DNA of 64,000 bases from an uncultured Ignavibacteriota bacterium (GTDB lineage Bacteria; Bacteroidota; Ignavibacteria; UBA10030; UBA8401). A program made the translations under genes and the position numbers. The notes under the pieces were generated by a model that was not told where the DNA came from, searched no databases, and worked only from the letters and a program-made list of their open reading frames with translations. The stretch covers positions 248,001 through 312,000 of the forward strand of contig CAISDA010000083.1 in the NCBI GenBank assembly GCA_903884005.1. Direction: 5' to 3'. This document shows positions 63,939-64,000 of this stretch, in pieces (within the stretch, counting starts at the first letter, position 1; every line of letters begins with the position of its first letter).

Positions 63939-64000
63939 AGATTCCTCATTTACTAAAAAATAGACAAAAAGAATGATATAACAAACGGAAAAAAACCGAG

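Overview
The window reads as chromosomal DNA of a Gram-negative member of the Bacteroidota/Chlorobiota (FCB) side of the tree, perhaps an Ignavibacteria- or Kapabacteria-like lineage. The evidence is a FadL/OmpP1 porin, a PorV/PorQ-type barrel, a TonB-dependent receptor, many signal peptides and lipoboxes, histidine kinases with the H-box form AHQLGTP, and very large DUF11 surface proteins. The rank below phylum is inference. I saw no rRNA, tRNA, CRISPR array, transposase or phage gene.

Region 1 (1-24715, all minus strand) is a run of eight tightly spaced genes coding for giant exported proteins. Transcription would run from 24715 down past base 1. Two DUF11-family proteins come first, then a 1059-residue probable outer-membrane beta-barrel with an N-terminal Ig/Big_1-like stalk, a 2500-residue protein, a 364-residue DUF11-tailed protein, a protein with six tandem Big_1-like Ig repeats, another DUF11 protein, and a last DUF11/SdrD-like protein that leaves the window. 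Several products share a motif just after the signal peptide (GTxAGTxI...A...Y), Asp/Asn-rich calcium-type loops, and a last beta-strand that ends the chain exactly. I read this as one surface-filament or surface-layer operon with its own outer-membrane barrel. A (TG)11 tract lies about 150 bp upstream of the first gene. This is the best candidate here for an undescribed system.

Region 2 (24716-25906) is a 1.2-kb AT-rich gap with no convincing gene. It separates the operon from rightward genes.

Region 3 (25907-45120) is mostly housekeeping: nagB, an ATP-grasp protein, a TPR lipoprotein, purA, a histidine kinase, two small membrane proteins, a TPR protein, a FadL-type porin and an SGNH-hydrolase lipoprotein (all rightward except the two small membrane proteins). 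A leftward block follows: a YfiM-like protein, meaB, a sugar-nucleotide epimerase, purD, a glycosyltransferase, an M24 peptidase and guaB. Small dispersed palindromes and a probable remnant of a second purD 3' end lie between these genes.

Region 4 (45186-47861) is a signalling cluster: an NtrC-type regulator with an altered GAFTGA loop, a single-domain receiver, and a receiver joined to a histidine-phosphotransfer segment that lacks an ATPase domain.

Region 5 (47931-63938) holds ispE, a TonB-dependent receptor, a large TPR protein, dxr and rseP. A four-gene rightward set follows: an exported protein of unknown function, a FecR-domain protein, a large exported barrel-like protein and a CHASE2-class III nucleotide cyclase. 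A lipoprotein and a PorV/PorQ-like barrel are transcribed back toward it.
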